DNA of 64,000 bases from Psychroflexus planctonicus (GCF_014640195.1 NZ_BMGM01000013.1:1-64000), one strand, 5' to 3'. Counted from the first letter of the stretch, positions 16,655-25,983 are shown. The notes: generated from the letters alone by a model not told the origin. Made by a program: numbers and translations.

Positions 16655-19066
16655 CTACATTAACTTCGGAAATTCATTTGGTTTACATTCGTGCATAATA
16701 GCGTAAACTTGTTCAAATACATCTTCTGCTGATGGTTTAGAAAAGTAGTCTCCATCGGTTCCGTAAGGTGGTCGATGTGCTTTTGCAGACAAACATTGTG
16801 GTTTACTATCTAAATGCATATATGCATTTTGCTCGTCTACAATTTTTTGTAAAATATAAGCAGAAGCTCCACCTGGAACATCTTCGTCGATGACAAGTAA
16901 ACGATTGGTTTTAGCAACACTTTTTACAATATCATGGTTTAAATCAAATGGAACTAAAGATTGTACATCAATTACTTCTGCATCAATACCTAATTCTTGA
17001 AGTTCCTTAGCAGCTTGCATAATAATTCGTAAAGTTGAACCGTATGAAACCAAAGTAATGTCGCTTCCTTCTTTAATGGTTTCAACTTGACCTATAGCCG
17101 TATTAAATTCACCTAAATTAGATGGCATTTTTTCTTTTAAACGGTATCCATTTAAACATTCCACAATTAATCCAGGCTCATCGCTTGCTAGAAGTGTATT
17201 GTAAAAACCTGCTGCTTTAGTCATGTTTCTAGGTACTAGAACATGCACACCACGAATTAAATTTAAAACTCCACCCATTGGCGATCCTGAATGCCAAATT
17301 CCTTCTAATCGGTGACCACGCGTACGCACAATTAGCGGTGCTTTTTGCTTCCCAGCTGTTCTATACGTTGTGGTTGCTAAATCATCACTCATGATTTGCA
17401 GTGCATATAAAATATAATCTAAGTACTGAATTTCAGCAATGGGGCGCAAGCCTCGTAAAGCCATTCCAATTCCTTGACCTAATATAGTTGCTTCTCTAAT
17501 TCCTGTATCTGAAACTCGCGTTGCACCATATTTTTCTTGTAAACCTTCTAGGCCTTGATTAACATCTCCAATTTCTCCAGAATCTTCCCCAAAGATTAGC
17601 GTTTCAGGTTTATTTTCAAAAATCTTATCAAAGTTGTCTCGTAAAATAACACGCGCATCTACTTCTTTTGCATCTGCATCGTAAGTTGGATCTACAGCTT
17701 CAATTTGGGTTGCTTGCCACTGGCTTTCACTTTGTAAATGACTACTGTATTGTGGTTGAATGCGAGTTTTAAAGTCCTTCATCCAATTAATTAGCTTTGT
17801 TTTTGCTTCAAAATTTTCATTTCTAACAAAACGCAGAGCTTTTCTAGCTGTAGCAATAACAACTGATTTTAAAGGTTCGCTGTTTTCTTTTAATTCATTT
17901 ACAAGTGGTTGGATAAAGGCTTTGTTTTCGCTAGCATTTGCTAAGTCTGTAAGTAAAGCAATGGCATCTTTGTTTTCTTGTTTGGCTTGTTTGCCAAAAG
18001 CTGTCCAAGCCGCTTTTTTACCATCGCGAACTTGTTTCTTAATGTCTTTTTCTAGTTGGTTTAGTTCTTCTTCGGTTGCAAATCCATTTTCTAGCATCCA
18101 TAGACGCATTTTTAAATTACAATCGTTTTCTTTTTCCCATTCTAATCGCTCTTTGCTTTTATATCTTTCATGCGATCCAGAAGTAGAATGACCTTGCGGT
18201 TGAGTTAACTCTACCACATGAATTAATACAGGAACATGTTCTTCTCGAGCAAATTTTTCTGCTTTTTGGTAGATTTCAATTAGTGCAGGATAATCCCAGC
18301 CATTCACTTTTAAAATTTCGTATCCATTGGTTCCTTCTTCACGTTGAAAACCTTTTAAGATTTCAGAAATATTTTCTTTGGTAGTTTGGTGTCTAGCATG
18401 AACTGAAATTCCGTAATCGTCATCCCAAACATTAATTACCATTGGTACTTGTAAAACGCCAGCTGCATTGATGGTTTCCCAAAACAAACCTTCACTTGTA
18501 CTTGCATTACCAATAGTTCCCCAAGCAATTTCATTTCCATTTTTTGAAAACAACTCGCTATCGATATTTTTTTCAGCGCGATATACTTTTGAAGCTTGCG
18601 CCAAGCCTAATAGTCTTGGCATTTGTCCAGCTGTTGGAGAAATATCTGCACTCGAATTTTTTTGTTTGGTAAGGTTTTTCCAGCTGCCGTCTTCGTTTAA
18701 CGAATGCGTCATAAAATGACCGCCCATTTGTCTACCTGCTGACATGGGTTCTTGTTCAATATCTGTATTGGCATATAAACCAGCAAAAAACTCTTCTATA
18801 CTTAATTTACCAATAGCCATCATAAAGGTTTGATCGCGGTAGTAACCCGATCTAAAATCTCCATCTTTAAAAGATTTTGCCCACGCAAGTTGAGGTACTT
18901 CTTTACCGTCTCCAAATATTCCAAACTTGGCTTTGCCAGTTAGTACTTCGCGTCTACCTAGCAAACTACATTCTCTGCTTGTAACTGCTATTTTATAGTC
19001 TTGAAGGACTTCTTTTTTGAAATCTTCAAAGGAAAGTTCGTCTTTTTTTGTGGAAATATCTGGCAT
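16655..19066 (-). CDS. 2-oxoacid dehydrogenase E1, fused alpha and beta subunits
   Basis: A 803-residue thiamine-diphosphate enzyme in which the E1-alpha part (residues about 1-430, with GTIGNASTSEGLFWETINAAG near the cofactor site) is joined to E1-beta (about 470-803: RVSDTGIREATILGQGIGMA, PLIVRTRGHRLEG, VIDVQSLVPFD). Such fusions are common in Bacteroidota and are annotated as branched-chain or general 2-oxoacid dehydrogenase E1. It would feed acyl groups to E2/E3 partners not present here. Upstream lie two matched palindromes at 19145-19175. Confidence 0.9.
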   Translation of the reverse strand: MPDISTKKDELSFEDFKKEVLQDYKIAVTSRECSLLGRREVLTGKAKFGIFGDGKEVPQLAWAKSFKDGDFRSGYYRDQTFMMAIGKLSIEEFFAGLYANTDIEQEPMSAGRQMGGHFMTHSLNEDGSWKNLTKQKNSSADISPTAGQMPRLLGLAQASKVYRAEKNIDSELFSKNGNEIAWGTIGNASTSEGLFWETINAAGVLQVPMVINVWDDDYGISVHARHQTTKENISEILKGFQREEGTNGYEILKVNGWDYPALIEIYQKAEKFAREEHVPVLIHVVELTQPQGHSTSGSHERYKSKERLEWEKENDCNLKMRLWMLENGFATEEELNQLEKDIKKQVRDGKKAAWTAFGKQAKQENKDAIALLTDLANASENKAFIQPLVNELKENSEPLKSVVIATARKALRFVRNENFEAKTKLINWMKDFKTRIQPQYSSHLQSESQWQATQIEAVDPTYDADAKEVDARVILRDNFDKIFENKPETLIFGEDSGEIGDVNQGLEGLQEKYGATRVSDTGIREATILGQGIGMALRGLRPIAEIQYLDYILYALQIMSDDLATTTYRTAGKQKAPLIVRTRGHRLEGIWHSGSPMGGVLNLIRGVHVLVPRNMTKAAGFYNTLLASDEPGLIVECLNGYRLKEKMPSNLGEFNTAIGQVETIKEGSDITLVSYGSTLRIIMQAAKELQELGIDAEVIDVQSLVPFDLNHDIVKSVAKTNRLLVIDEDVPGGASAYILQKIVDEQNAYMHLDSKPQCLSAKAHRPPYGTDGDYFSKPSAEDVFEQVYAIMHECKPNEFPKLM

Positions 19067-19144
19067 AACGTCAATTTTAAGGTCTTGCGAAAGTACGATT
19101 TTTAACTCACATATTCAATACTTGAAATAAGATGTAAGCATAAA

Positions 19145-19175
19145 AAAATGCATTTTCGATAAAAAAAATGCATTT
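19145..19175. promoter_or_regulatory. paired AAATGCATTT palindromes upstream of the E1 gene
   Basis: AAAATGCATTTT at 19145-19156 and AAATGCATTT at 19166-19175 are perfect palindromes with centres 20 bp apart, about two helical turns. They lie 80-110 bases upstream of the E1 start. A dimeric regulator binding both sites is a possible reading. Confidence 0.35.
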
Positions 19176-19246
19176 AGTTGAATATACTTAAAATATTCTC
19201 TATTTAAAATGAAAATATTATGGAATTAGTAAATAAATTGAATGCA

Positions 19247-20359
19247 TTAAGATTTAGGAAGAATCTTTACAATACCAACACCTTCAATTCCGGCGTAAAT
19301 GTATCCATCAGGACTTTGTTTTACACTTCTTAATCTTCCAGAATTTTTAAGCAAACGCTCTCTTTTTACAACTGTATTGCCTTCTAATACACAATGCTCT
19401 AAATACAGAAATTTCAACGAGCCCACCAATAAATTTCCCTTCAATTCGGGATATTTATCAGAAGTCACAAAAGTCATTCCGCTTGGCGCTATAGAAGGCA
19501 CCCAATAGTGAATAGGTTGTTCCATACCAGGTTTTGATGTTTCGTCTGTAAAACTTGTTCCATCGTAATTTATACCGTAACTAATTACAGGCCAACCATA
19601 ATTTTTTCCTGCTTCAATAATATTAATTTCATCTCCACCTTTTGGTCCGTGTTCATGAACCCATATTTTGCCTGTCATAGGATTCTTTTCCATGCCTTGT
19701 GGATTTCTATGTCCATAGGAGAAAACTGCTTTTTTGGCTCCACTTTCATTTACAAATGGATTATCGGTTGGAATGCTACCATCATCATGAAGGCGATAAA
19801 TTTTACCACCATCACGTTCAATACTTTGTGGGTTTACGTCTCTATTACCGCGGTCTCCAACAGAAAAATATAAATAACCTTCATCATCAAATTCTATTCG
19901 GCTTCCAAAATGATAGGGTTTACTTGTGTTGGGTTCGGCTTTATAAATTTCAGTTATATTTTTTAGCTGATTCCCATCAAATTTAGCACGAATAATCTTT
20001 GTGTTTCCTTCGCCATCATTTTCCCCTTCATCAGCAAAACTTAAATAGATAAATTGATTGTTTTTAAAATCGGGATGAATTTTCACATCCATTAATCCAC
20101 CTTGACCCTTTAATAAAATGGCTGGTACATTACCAATTTCTTTTAATTCACCATTTTTATGATAGTATAAATTACCTTCTTTTTCTGTAGCTAAGAAGCT
20201 TCCATCCTCAAAAAAATCGATACCCCATGCAATTTCCAGTTGGTCGGTAACTATTTCATATTCGTAATCTTCTTCTACATCTATAATTTCTTCGTCTTTT
20301 TGTGCACAAGCAAAAAAAGTAAAAAGGAAAATGGGCAAGCTTAAGTATAATGTACGCAT
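19247..20359 (-). CDS. PQQ-type sugar dehydrogenase (glucose/sorbosone family), lipoprotein
   Basis: 370 residues from the ATG at 20359, which starts a lipoprotein signal (LPIFLFTFFACAQ); the longer frame to 20440 would read through a terminator hairpin. The body is a six-bladed soluble glucose dehydrogenase-like propeller: GQGGLMDVKIHPDF, YLYFSVGDRGNRD, FSYGHRNPQGMEKNP, WVHEHGPKGGDEIN and the C-terminal SPDGYIYAGI. These proteins oxidise sugar aldehydes with PQQ, but many family members have unknown substrates. It should face the periplasm or cell surface. Confidence 0.88.
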   Translation of the reverse strand: MRTLYLSLPIFLFTFFACAQKDEEIIDVEEDYEYEIVTDQLEIAWGIDFFEDGSFLATEKEGNLYYHKNGELKEIGNVPAILLKGQGGLMDVKIHPDFKNNQFIYLSFADEGENDGEGNTKIIRAKFDGNQLKNITEIYKAEPNTSKPYHFGSRIEFDDEGYLYFSVGDRGNRDVNPQSIERDGGKIYRLHDDGSIPTDNPFVNESGAKKAVFSYGHRNPQGMEKNPMTGKIWVHEHGPKGGDEINIIEAGKNYGWPVISYGINYDGTSFTDETSKPGMEQPIHYWVPSIAPSGMTFVTSDKYPELKGNLLVGSLKFLYLEHCVLEGNTVVKRERLLKNSGRLRSVKQSPDGYIYAGIEGVGIVKILPKS

Positions 20360-20424
20360 GTTTTTATTTTTTAGCAAATTACAAATAGATGAGTTTATAT
20401 ACGTTAATGAAATAAAAAATATAC

Positions 20425-20460
20425 AAAAAAACCGTTTCAAACTTTGAGCTGAAACGGTTT
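20425..20460 (-). terminator. intrinsic terminator
   Basis: On the minus strand a 10-bp perfect stem (AAACCGTTTC / GAAACGGTTT) with a 12-base loop is followed by a T run. It lies 16 bases after the stop of the lipoprotein gene at 20476 and separates that operon from the sugar dehydrogenase. Confidence 0.85.
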
Positions 20461-20475
20461 TGAAAACTAAAATGC

Positions 20476-21006
20476 TTAAAGCTTTTGTATGCTAAAATTA
20501 TCTTGTTGCATTTCTAAACTTTGTATGACTTGTTCAATATCGTGTAAATCTAGATCCGGATTACTTGCAAAATCAGCTGGTAATACTGCAATTCTAAAAG
20601 TTTGATCTAAAGTATAAAAAGTGTCTAAGTTCGAAAAATTTGTATTCCCTTCTAAAAACAATTCTACATCTAAAAATGTATTATTGAAATTATAGGCTAC
20701 TTGCGAACCGTTATCAAGATAAAAAGTTCTTGGCAAAAGTGACCATACGTCTATTGGTCCTGTAGAATCTGGAATTACATTTTCTAAACGGTAAACCAAA
20801 ACTACATCAGATTCAAAAACTTCTATTTCTTGTGGGAAATCAATTAGAGCTGAATAATTATTCTGTGGAGTGAAATTTACGGTAACTTCAAACACACTTC
20901 CTAAAATATTAATTCCATTTGGTCCTTGAGGTCCTGGAGGTCCAGTGTCGCCAGTACAAGCAACGAATAATATTACACTTAAGATTAATGTTCCAATTTT
21001 TTTCAT
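20476..21006 (-). CDS. lipoprotein with short collagen-like segment
   Basis: 176 residues. The signal MKKIGTLILSVILFVACTGD gives an acylated Cys17. Directly after it comes GDTGPPGPQGPNG, a few collagen-type Gly-X-Y triplets, then a beta-rich domain without a recognised family. Similar lipoproteins are common in Flavobacteria and unexplained. It begins 4 bases after the cytosolic msrB and so belongs to the msrB operon, which suggests expression under oxidative stress. It ends at a terminator. Confidence 0.75.
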   Translation of the reverse strand: MKKIGTLILSVILFVACTGDTGPPGPQGPNGINILGSVFEVTVNFTPQNNYSALIDFPQEIEVFESDVVLVYRLENVIPDSTGPIDVWSLLPRTFYLDNGSQVAYNFNNTFLDVELFLEGNTNFSNLDTFYTLDQTFRIAVLPADFASNPDLDLHDIEQVIQSLEMQQDNFSIQKL

Positions 21007-21010
21007 GATG

Positions 21011-21394
21011 TTAGGTTTTAGAGTTAAAATTTAAGCTTAGCGAATTAACGCAGTATCTTTTACCGGTTTCTGTTGGTCCGTCATCAAAAACATGACCTAG
21101 ATGACCACCGCAATTGGCGCATACTATTTCGGTACGTAACATTCCCAGTGTTCTGTCTTGTTTATATTCTATGCTTCCTTTAATGGCTTCATCAAAACTA
21201 GGCCAGCCACAACCGCTATCAAATTTAGTATTGCTTGTAAATAAGGGAGTGTTACAGCCTGCACACTTGTACGTTCCATCTTCAAAATGCATATTATATT
21301 CACCTGTAAAAGGCCGTTCCGTACCCGCTTCTCTTAAAATTTTATATTGCTCTTCAGAAAGTTTTTCTTTCCATTCTTGTTCTTGTTTTTTCAT
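21011..21394 (-). CDS. msrB: peptide methionine-R-sulfoxide reductase, cytosolic
   Basis: 127 residues with zinc ligands Cys44, Cys47, Cys92 and Cys95, the GCGWPSF motif, GGHLGHVFDDGP, and catalytic Cys115 in RYCVNS. It reduces methionine-R-sulfoxide in proteins. It has no signal peptide, unlike the paralogue encoded 6 bases upstream, so the two act in different compartments. Cys62 in SGCGWPSF could serve as a resolving cysteine. Confidence 0.95.
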   Translation of the reverse strand: MKKQEQEWKEKLSEEQYKILREAGTERPFTGEYNMHFEDGTYKCAGCNTPLFTSNTKFDSGCGWPSFDEAIKGSIEYKQDRTLGMLRTEIVCANCGGHLGHVFDDGPTETGKRYCVNSLSLNFNSKT

Positions 21395-21400
21395 TCTTTT

Positions 21401-21880
21401 TTATTTTTCATCGGGTATAAAATCTAAAGCAGCACCATTTATGCAGTGCCGTTCTCCTGTAGTTTCTCTGGGTCCATCGTTAAAAATATGACCCAAATGA
21501 CCTCCACATTTTCCACATAAAGCTTCATCGCGTTTATAGCCAAGTTTTCGATCTGCAGAGTAGGCTAGGCTACCTTCAATTGCTCTGTCAAAGCTAGGCC
21601 AGCCTGTGCCGCTATCAAATTTATGTTTGGTTTTGTAAAGTGGATTGCTACAAGCAGCACAAACAAATGTTCCAGCTTCTTTTATATTGTTTAACGAACT
21701 TGTAAATGCTTCTTCTGTTCCTGCTTTACGCAATACGTAAAATTCCAGTTCAGATAATTCTGCTTTCCATTCTTCTTCGGTCTTAGATATTTCGAAGTCC
21801 TGATCAGATTTTGTTTCTTGCTGTGCAGAAGTATTGCAAGCCAAAATAACGAGTGTAAAAAGTAAGTATAATTTTTTCAT
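21401..21880 (-). CDS. msrB: peptide methionine-R-sulfoxide reductase, lipoprotein form
   Basis: 159 residues. An N-terminal lipoprotein signal (LYLLFTLVILACNTSA, Cys15) places this copy in the envelope. The MsrB domain has zinc ligands Cys74, Cys77, Cys122 and Cys125, GTGWPSF, GGHLGHIFNDGP, and catalytic Cys146 in RHCING. It is the first gene of a three-gene run with the cytosolic msrB and the collagen-like lipoprotein. Together they should repair oxidised methionines on both sides of the inner membrane. Confidence 0.93.
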   Translation of the reverse strand: MKKLYLLFTLVILACNTSAQQETKSDQDFEISKTEEEWKAELSELEFYVLRKAGTEEAFTSSLNNIKEAGTFVCAACSNPLYKTKHKFDSGTGWPSFDRAIEGSLAYSADRKLGYKRDEALCGKCGGHLGHIFNDGPRETTGERHCINGAALDFIPDEK

Positions 21881-22005
21881 ATTTATGTTGTTTTCAAAAA
21901 GTATGCCTATTTGTAAAAATAGTTATTTATTGGAGGTCAATTCTAAAAAGTAATTTAAATGTTGAATTATAATATATGAAATTATGCATGAAGTATAGAA
22001 TCGCT

Positions 22006-22013
22006 TAACTTTG
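22006..22013 (+). promoter_or_regulatory. TAnnTTTG promoter element
   Basis: TAACTTTG matches the Bacteroidota -7 consensus and lies 17 bases before the ATG of the M48 protease gene. No -33 element at normal spacing was seen. Confidence 0.45.
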
Positions 22014-22029
22014 TTTAAAATTTAATGCT

Positions 22030-22881
22030 ATGTTTAAATCGTTTTCAACTAAATTTTTCTTAACGTTTATTGTATTTATGTTGGTTTCCAATTGTGCTAC
22101 CAATCCTTTTACTGGAAAAAAGACCATGGCTTTGGTGCCAAATAATCAAATTTTACCCATGTCTTTTCAACAATATGAGCAAGTTAAAGAAGAAAGTACC
22201 ATTATTAAAAATACTGATAATTCTGAAATGATCAAACGTATTGGGAACGATATTGCTAGTGCAGCCGAAAAATGGCTTGATGCCAATGGTTATAAAAACT
22301 ATACTGAAAATTACAAATGGGAATTTTCATTAATTGATGAAAACGTAGTAAATGCTTGGGCAATGCCTGGTGGTAAGGTTGCCTTTTACACTGGTATTTT
22401 GCCCGTAGCAGCTAATGAAAATGGTATTGCAACTATTATGGGTCACGAAGTAGCACACGCTTTGGCTAATCATGGGCAGCAACGAATGAGTGCAGGTGCA
22501 GTTCAACAAAGCTTAGGCATGGTTGGCGGCGCTATTTTTTCTGAAGATCAGCAACAACAAGAATATTTTAATCTAGCATATGGTTTAGGATCTCAATACT
22601 TAGGAATGCTTCCTTTTAGTAGAAAACACGAAACCGAAGCAGACGAAATTGGTTTAACATTAATGGCTATTGCAGGTTATAACCCGGAGGAAGGAGCTGA
22701 ACTTTGGAAACGAATGGATAAAGCTTCTGGCGGAAATAATCCACCTGAGTTTCTAAGTACTCACCCTTCAACAGAGAACAGAATTGATAATTTAAATAAA
22801 TTGTCTAGCGTTGCTAAAAATGAAGCTGAAAAATTCGGTGTGACTAATTTTAAAGAAAATGTTCCTGTAGGTGAGCAATAG
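22030..22881 (+). CDS. M48-family metalloprotease lipoprotein
   Basis: 283 residues with a lipoprotein signal ending at Cys22 (FVFMLVSNC-like end), followed by NPFTGKKTMALVPNNQ, typical of periplasmic BepA/LoiP-type M48 peptidases. The zinc site is His139-Glu140-x-x-His143 in MGHEVAHALANHG, with Glu203 in KHETEADEIG as third ligand. Such proteases take part in outer-membrane protein quality control. The MFS exporter gene starts 9 bases after the stop, so they are co-transcribed. Confidence 0.92.
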   Translation: MFKSFSTKFFLTFIVFMLVSNCATNPFTGKKTMALVPNNQILPMSFQQYEQVKEESTIIKNTDNSEMIKRIGNDIASAAEKWLDANGYKNYTENYKWEFSLIDENVVNAWAMPGGKVAFYTGILPVAANENGIATIMGHEVAHALANHGQQRMSAGAVQQSLGMVGGAIFSEDQQQQEYFNLAYGLGSQYLGMLPFSRKHETEADEIGLTLMAIAGYNPEEGAELWKRMDKASGGNNPPEFLSTHPSTENRIDNLNKLSSVAKNEAEKFGVTNFKENVPVGEQ

Positions 22882-22890
22882 AATTCTAGT

Positions 22891-24213
22891 ATGGCAAAAC
22901 CACTTCCGAAAGGACATTCTAAGTTAATACGCGCCTGGGCTTTTTACGACTGGGCAAATTCTGTTTACAGTCTTGTTATTTCATCTGCTATTTTTCCAAT
23001 TTTTTATGGAGCTCTGACTCTAGTAAAAAATGAAAAAGGTCAAGTGATTGATGATCAAGTTGAATTTTTAGGTTTTAGTATAAATAACGATTCTCTTATA
23101 AGTTATGTAACCGCCTTTGCTTTTGTCTGTATTTCTATCTTAAGTCCTTTGCTTTCTGGAATAGCAGATTATATTGGGAACAAACGTGTATACATGAAGT
23201 TTTTCAATTACTTAGGAGCGTTTTCCTGTATTGGTTTGAACTGGTTTAACTTAGAAAATATAGAAATTGGCTTAACATTTTACTTTTTTGGACTAATTGG
23301 TTTTTGGGGAAGTATTGTGTTTTATAATTCATATTTACCCGATATAGCTTATAAAAATCAACAAGACAAAGCAAGTGCTTTAGGCTTTAGTTTAGGTTAT
23401 ATAGGAAGCGTTTTACTTTTGTTATTATGTCTTGCAATGATTATGAATTACGAAACTTTTGGTTTTGAAGATACCGCTCAACCCACACGACTTTCCTTTG
23501 TGCTAACAGGAATTTGGTGGATTGGCTTTAGCCAATACTCTTATGTTTACTTACCAAAGAGTTTTAAGAAAAACACATATTCTAAAGAAATTTTCTTCAA
23601 CGGTTTTAAAGAAATTAAACAAGTATTTAACCAGATAAAAAGCATTCCTACTTTACATCAATATTTGGGTGCTTTTTTTGTGTATAGTATGGCGGTACAA
23701 ACTATCATGCTGGTTGCTACTTATTTTGGAATTGAAGAAATTAACTGGTCAGGCCAAGATGAAACAACGGGTTTAATAATTAGTATCTTACTTATTCAGT
23801 TAGTAGCAATAGCAGGCGCTTATATAGCCGCTAGGTTAGCCACGCAATTTGGAAATATTTTAGTTTTGATCTACATCAATTCAATTTGGGTTTGTATTTG
23901 TGTCTATGCTTTTTTTATGAAAACACCCACCGATTTTTACATCGCTGCGTTTTTTGTTGGTTTGGTTATGGGTGCCATTCAATCACTTTCTCGGTCTACC
24001 TATGCTAAACTTTTACCAGAAACCAAAGAGACAACTTCTTTTTTCAGTTTTTATGATGTAACCGAAAAAATTGGAATTGTTTTTAGCATGTCTATTTTTG
24101 GTATAATTAGTCAACTTACCGATAGCATGCGTAATTCAGTGATTTTTTTAGCTGTATTTTTTGGAATAGGTATTTTTTTACTGATACGCATACCCAAGCT
24201 TGCTCGTATTTAA
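22891..24213 (+). CDS. MFS transporter, UMF1 / Atg22-like
   Basis: 440 residues, about 12 membrane helices. The N-terminal AWAFYDWANSVYSLVISSAIFP is the signature of the UMF1 family of the major facilitator superfamily, related to vacuolar amino-acid exporter Atg22. GAIQSLSRSTYAKLLPE further marks the family. The transported substrate in bacteria is not established. It follows the M48 protease gene by 9 bases. Confidence 0.88.
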   Translation: MAKPLPKGHSKLIRAWAFYDWANSVYSLVISSAIFPIFYGALTLVKNEKGQVIDDQVEFLGFSINNDSLISYVTAFAFVCISILSPLLSGIADYIGNKRVYMKFFNYLGAFSCIGLNWFNLENIEIGLTFYFFGLIGFWGSIVFYNSYLPDIAYKNQQDKASALGFSLGYIGSVLLLLLCLAMIMNYETFGFEDTAQPTRLSFVLTGIWWIGFSQYSYVYLPKSFKKNTYSKEIFFNGFKEIKQVFNQIKSIPTLHQYLGAFFVYSMAVQTIMLVATYFGIEEINWSGQDETTGLIISILLIQLVAIAGAYIAARLATQFGNILVLIYINSIWVCICVYAFFMKTPTDFYIAAFFVGLVMGAIQSLSRSTYAKLLPETKETTSFFSFYDVTEKIGIVFSMSIFGIISQLTDSMRNSVIFLAVFFGIGIFLLIRIPKLARI

Positions 24214-24256
24214 ATTAAATTAATTAAGTTTACCACCAAATTAGAAGTTTTAGCTT

Positions 24257-24850
24257 ATGTATAAATACATGTATTCATTTTTAGTGATATGTTTTTCATT
24301 ATCAATTATAAGTTGTGATAACGAACCTTTGGAAGGCGATTTTGGAGAAGCTGGCAATGATGTTGAAGACCCAAATGAAAATGCAACTTTTGAAGTTAAT
24401 TTAGATGAAACACTTTATGTAGGTGAAGATATTACAGCAATTTTAGACGAAGATGGGTTATTAATTTCTGGCAGAAATGGAAATCAAGAATTTAGTATTA
24501 CTATTGCTGAACCAGCTACAGGAAATTATGAACTATCCAATTCTAGTGAGAATATTTTTGTTACGTATACCGCCAACCGAAATGTTAGTCAGCCTTTTTA
24601 TACAGCAACTTCTGGAGAATTAACCATTACAAACTACAATGAAGAAATTGGACTAATTTCTGGTAATTTTGAAGGAATACTTTCTGAATTTGTTGGTCTT
24701 GCTGAAGACATAGAGATGACAAACGGTATTTTAGACGAAATTCGTTTTGTTGAAGTTACAGAAGTTGAAGTTCCTGGAAACGGTGAACCTGGCGATGGTG
24801 AAGAAGGTCCTGGCGACGGCGAAGGTGGTGGCGAAGACGGTGAAGAATAA
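24257..24850 (+). CDS. DUF6252-like lipoprotein with acidic Gly-rich tail
   Basis: 197 residues. A lipoprotein signal (FLVICFSLSIISCDNE) gives an acylated Cys near residue 20; the ATG at 24269 (MYSFLV) is an alternative start. The middle resembles the Bacteroidota lipocalin-like family DUF6252 (ISGRNGNQEFSITI, YELSNSSENIFVTYT, TSGELTITNYNEEIGLISGNF-like strands), an assignment from memory. The last 30 residues are a Gly/Glu/Asp tail made of GDGE units. Role unknown. Confidence 0.65.
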   Translation: MYKYMYSFLVICFSLSIISCDNEPLEGDFGEAGNDVEDPNENATFEVNLDETLYVGEDITAILDEDGLLISGRNGNQEFSITIAEPATGNYELSNSSENIFVTYTANRNVSQPFYTATSGELTITNYNEEIGLISGNFEGILSEFVGLAEDIEMTNGILDEIRFVEVTEVEVPGNGEPGDGEEGPGDGEGGGEDGEE

Positions 24851-24959
24851 TCTACTTTATTATTTTTTTTTGAGTTGGTTACCTTTAGTTTTAATTCTCA
24901 CTAAAGCAACCTAGATTTAAAGTTAGATGATTTTTAGTCTTTTCTCTGAGAATAGGTTT

Positions 24960-25181
24960 TTAGTAATCAAATAAGGCTTTCATTAGCGTTTTTATTCCCT
25001 TAAAAATGCAGTAACCCGCCGCAAAAGTTATTAAAAGGCCTAAAATTAAAACGGGTATAAATAAAAATTTATCCTGGTTATTAAACGAACTATATAAAAT
25101 AGAAGGACCTAAAAAACACAATGGTAAGGATACGGCTAAATACCGAATTCCTTTACCAAGCACTTCTTTTTTATTACTCAT
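24960..25181 (-). CDS. DUF6095-like small membrane protein
   Basis: 73 residues with two membrane helices (about residues 12-32 and 40-62) and the N-terminal MSNKKEVLGKGIRYLAVSLPLCFLG pattern of a small Flavobacterial family that I take to be DUF6095. Its start overlaps the murQ stop by 8 bases, which argues for a real, translationally coupled gene. No function is known. Confidence 0.75.
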   Translation of the reverse strand: MSNKKEVLGKGIRYLAVSLPLCFLGPSILYSSFNNQDKFLFIPVLILGLLITFAAGYCIFKGIKTLMKALFDY

Positions 25182-25983
25182 TTTCTAATGCTTTTCTTAC
25201 ACTTCCGTGCTTTTGGAGTAAATTTTTAGCTTCTTGTGCATCTACATTTTTCAAATTAACCAGCATTTCAATTGCTCGTTTGTTCAGTTTTTCATTGCTC
25301 AACTGCATGTCTACCATTTTGTTCCCTTTCACTTTTCCCAATTGAACCATAGCTGTAGTGCTAATCATATTCAAAATCATTTTTTGAGCAGTTCCTGCTT
25401 TCATTCTGGAGCTTCCAGTTACAAATTCAGGTCCTACATTTACTTCAATAGGAAATTGCGCTGCATTAGCTAAAGGACTGTTTAGGTTGCAAGTAATACA
25501 TCCTGTAATTATTCCATGTTTTTTAGCATCTTTTATTCCACCGACAACATAGGGTGTAGTTCCCGATGCAGCAATACCAATTACTACGTCTTTTTCAGAA
25601 ATTTGATGTGTGGTTAAGTCTTTCCAAGCTTGTTGCTGATTGTCTTCTGCTTTTTCTACAGCTTTTCTAATGGCTTGATCGCCACCAGCTATAATTCCAG
25701 TTACCAATTCGGCTGGAACACCAAAGGTAGGCGGGCATTCACTAGCATCTAAAATTCCAAGTCTTCCGCTAGTTCCAGCACCTATGTAAAATAATCTTCC
25801 GCCAAGTTTTAATTGTTTTACAGCTGCTTTTAGCAAAGCTTCAATTTGTGGGATTACTTTTTTAACAGCTATAGCAACTTTTTGGTCTTCTTGATTAATG
25901 GCCTGCAAGCATTCGCTCACTTCCATCTGCTCGAGGTTATTGTAAAGTGAGTCTTGCTCTGTTGTTTTTTCAAAATCTTCCAT
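25174..25983 (-). CDS. murQ: N-acetylmuramic acid 6-phosphate etherase
   Basis: 269 residues with the SIS-domain sugar-phosphate site (FYIGAGTSGRLGILDASECPPTFG, split here: GAGTSGRLG then SECPPTFG). The catalytic Glu is in the SECPP region, and VGPEFVTGSSRMKAGTAQK is also typical. It cleaves the lactyl ether of MurNAc-6-P in recycling of cell-wall sugars. It lies between the DUF4249 lipoprotein (adjacent, no gap) and the DUF6095 gene (8-base overlap), all on the minus strand. No MurNAc transporter or kinase is next to it. Confidence 0.95.
   Translation of the reverse strand: MEDFEKTTEQDSLYNNLEQMEVSECLQAINQEDQKVAIAVKKVIPQIEALLKAAVKQLKLGGRLFYIGAGTSGRLGILDASECPPTFGVPAELVTGIIAGGDQAIRKAVEKAEDNQQQAWKDLTTHQISEKDVVIGIAASGTTPYVVGGIKDAKKHGIITGCITCNLNSPLANAAQFPIEVNVGPEFVTGSSRMKAGTAQKMILNMISTTAMVQLGKVKGNKMVDMQLSNEKLNKRAIEMLVNLKNVDAQEAKNLLQKHGSVRKALENE

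Noticed and set aside
24877-24911. Terminator between the convergent genes at 24.9 kb
   Set aside because: GGTTACCTTTAG and CTAAAGCAACC can pair imperfectly, but no T run follows on either strand.
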